DNA of 64,000 nt from Allobosea sp. BK604 (GTDB taxonomy: Bacteria > Pseudomonadota > Alphaproteobacteria > Rhizobiales > Beijerinckiaceae). The DNA lies in contig NZ_SLZF01000005.1 of assembly GCF_004341515.1 (NCBI RefSeq), positions 62,001 through 126,000 of the forward strand, given 5' to 3'. Positions 63,461 through 64,000 of the stretch are shown in pieces. Within the stretch, counting starts at the first letter, position 1; each line of letters opens with the position of its first letter. The notes under the pieces are model-generated. The model was not told where the DNA came from, searched no databases, and saw only the letters and a program-made list of their open reading frames with translations. The translations under genes were made by a program, and so were the position numbers.

Positions 63461-64000
63461 ATGACTGAGGCCACCAAGTCGCTGCGCGCGGGAACCGGGA
63501 CGATGCGCCCCGGCCCCGCGTCCCTGCCGGCCGTTTCCCTGAAGCTCTGGCAGGCGGCGAAGTTCGTCGGCGGCATCGCCCTGACGATCCTGTGCCTGAT
63601 GGCGCTGACCTTCTTCATCGGCCGCGTCATGCCCGCGGACCCGGCCCTGCACATTGTCGGCCAGGACGCGGACCAGGAAACCTACCGCATGGTCTATGAG
63701 CGGCTGGGCCTCGACCAGCCGATCATCGTGCAGTTCTGGCGCTATCTGGTGCAGCTCGCGAGCGGCGATTTCGGCGTCGCGCTGCTGACCGGCCGGCCGG
63801 TCATCGACGACATCGCCCGCGTCTTCCCCGCCACGATCGAGCTCGCCACGTTCAGCATCATCTTCGGCGCCGGGATCGGGATCCCGCTCGGCGTCGTCGC
63901 GGCCGTGAACAAGGGCAAGTGGATCGACCATCTCGTCCGGCTGATCAGCCTGACCGGACACTCGATCCCGATCTTCTGGCTGGGGATGATGGGGCTCGTG
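63461..64000 (+). CDS. Dipeptide-type ABC transporter permease (DppB-like), truncated by window edge
   Basis: 180 codons of an inner-membrane permease starting at ATG 63461. A longer cytoplasmic N-terminus (about 35 residues) precedes the first segment FVGGIALTILCLMALTFFIG. MPADPALHIVGQDA and YERLGLDQPIIVQFWRYLVQ are typical of DppB. The EAA loop is beyond the window end. Confidence 0.92.
   Translation, partial: MTEATKSLRAGTGTMRPGPASLPAVSLKLWQAAKFVGGIALTILCLMALTFFIGRVMPADPALHIVGQDADQETYRMVYERLGLDQPIIVQFWRYLVQLASGDFGVALLTGRPVIDDIARVFPATIELATFSIIFGAGIGIPLGVVAAVNKGKWIDHLVRLISLTGHSIPIFWLGMMGLV

Overview
The window is GC-rich, densely coded chromosomal DNA from an alphaproteobacterium. I infer Hyphomicrobiales (Rhizobiales), possibly Bosea-like. 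The grounds are the Dct C4-dicarboxylate system, the LuxI/LuxR style, the abundance of solute-import operons, and the intergenic mosaic repeats containing the 'GAAGTGGATACCGGTTCGCG' type motif that is common in that order. I see no rRNA, tRNA, CRISPR array, insertion sequence or prophage. The species is not proven.

Layout. 1-3.2 kb: end of a glycerol-3-phosphate type ABC importer (ugpA tail, ugpE), a glycerophosphodiester phosphodiesterase and a mannitol-dehydrogenase-family polyol oxidoreductase. 3.7-6 kb: a quorum-sensing island with an XRE regulator, an unknown 109-residue gene overlapping luxI, luxI, a near-perfect palindromic operator, and luxR. 6.5-15 kb: a LysR regulator divergent from a CocE/NonD hydrolase, followed by a complete dipeptide-type ABC importer. 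15.2-21.8 kb: a giant repeat-rich autotransporter, then a YigZ/IMPACT protein. 22.7-29.6 kb: one tight operon joining hydantoinase/oxoprolinase A and B subunits to a three-subunit flavin/iron-sulfur amine dehydrogenase. 29.7-35.4 kb: a LysR regulator divergent from a polyamine-type ABC importer, one of whose permeases apparently starts at CTG, ending with a divergent cyclophilin. 35.5-43.2 kb (minus strand): a DUF2171-like gene, then a LacI-controlled sugar importer with a cytoplasmic GH127 beta-L-arabinofuranosidase. 43.4-45 kb: LysR divergent from an isochorismatase-family hydrolase. 45.3-50 kb: dctA divergent from dctB-dctD, with a sigma-54 promoter and a DctD-like site. 50.2-64 kb: an RraA-like protein, an orphan peptide-type binding protein, an MBL lactonase-like hydrolase with an SDR dehydrogenase, and then a likely sigma-54-driven operon (D-2-hydroxyacid dehydrogenase, binding protein, frameshifted permease, permease, M20-fold protein), a GntR regulator and the start of another peptide importer.

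How it fits together. Nearly every block is a self-contained scavenging module: a regulator, a binding protein with two permeases and ATPase(s), and one to three enzymes acting on the imported compound. The best candidates for undescribed biology are the LuxI-coupled unknown gene with its palindrome, the hydantoinase-dehydrogenase operon, the M20-fold protein lacking its metal ligands, and the CTG-initiated permease. The LacI operator pair and the sigma-54 sites give unusually explicit regulatory predictions. Intergenic mosaic repeats punctuate at least eight loci, often as hairpins at gene ends.
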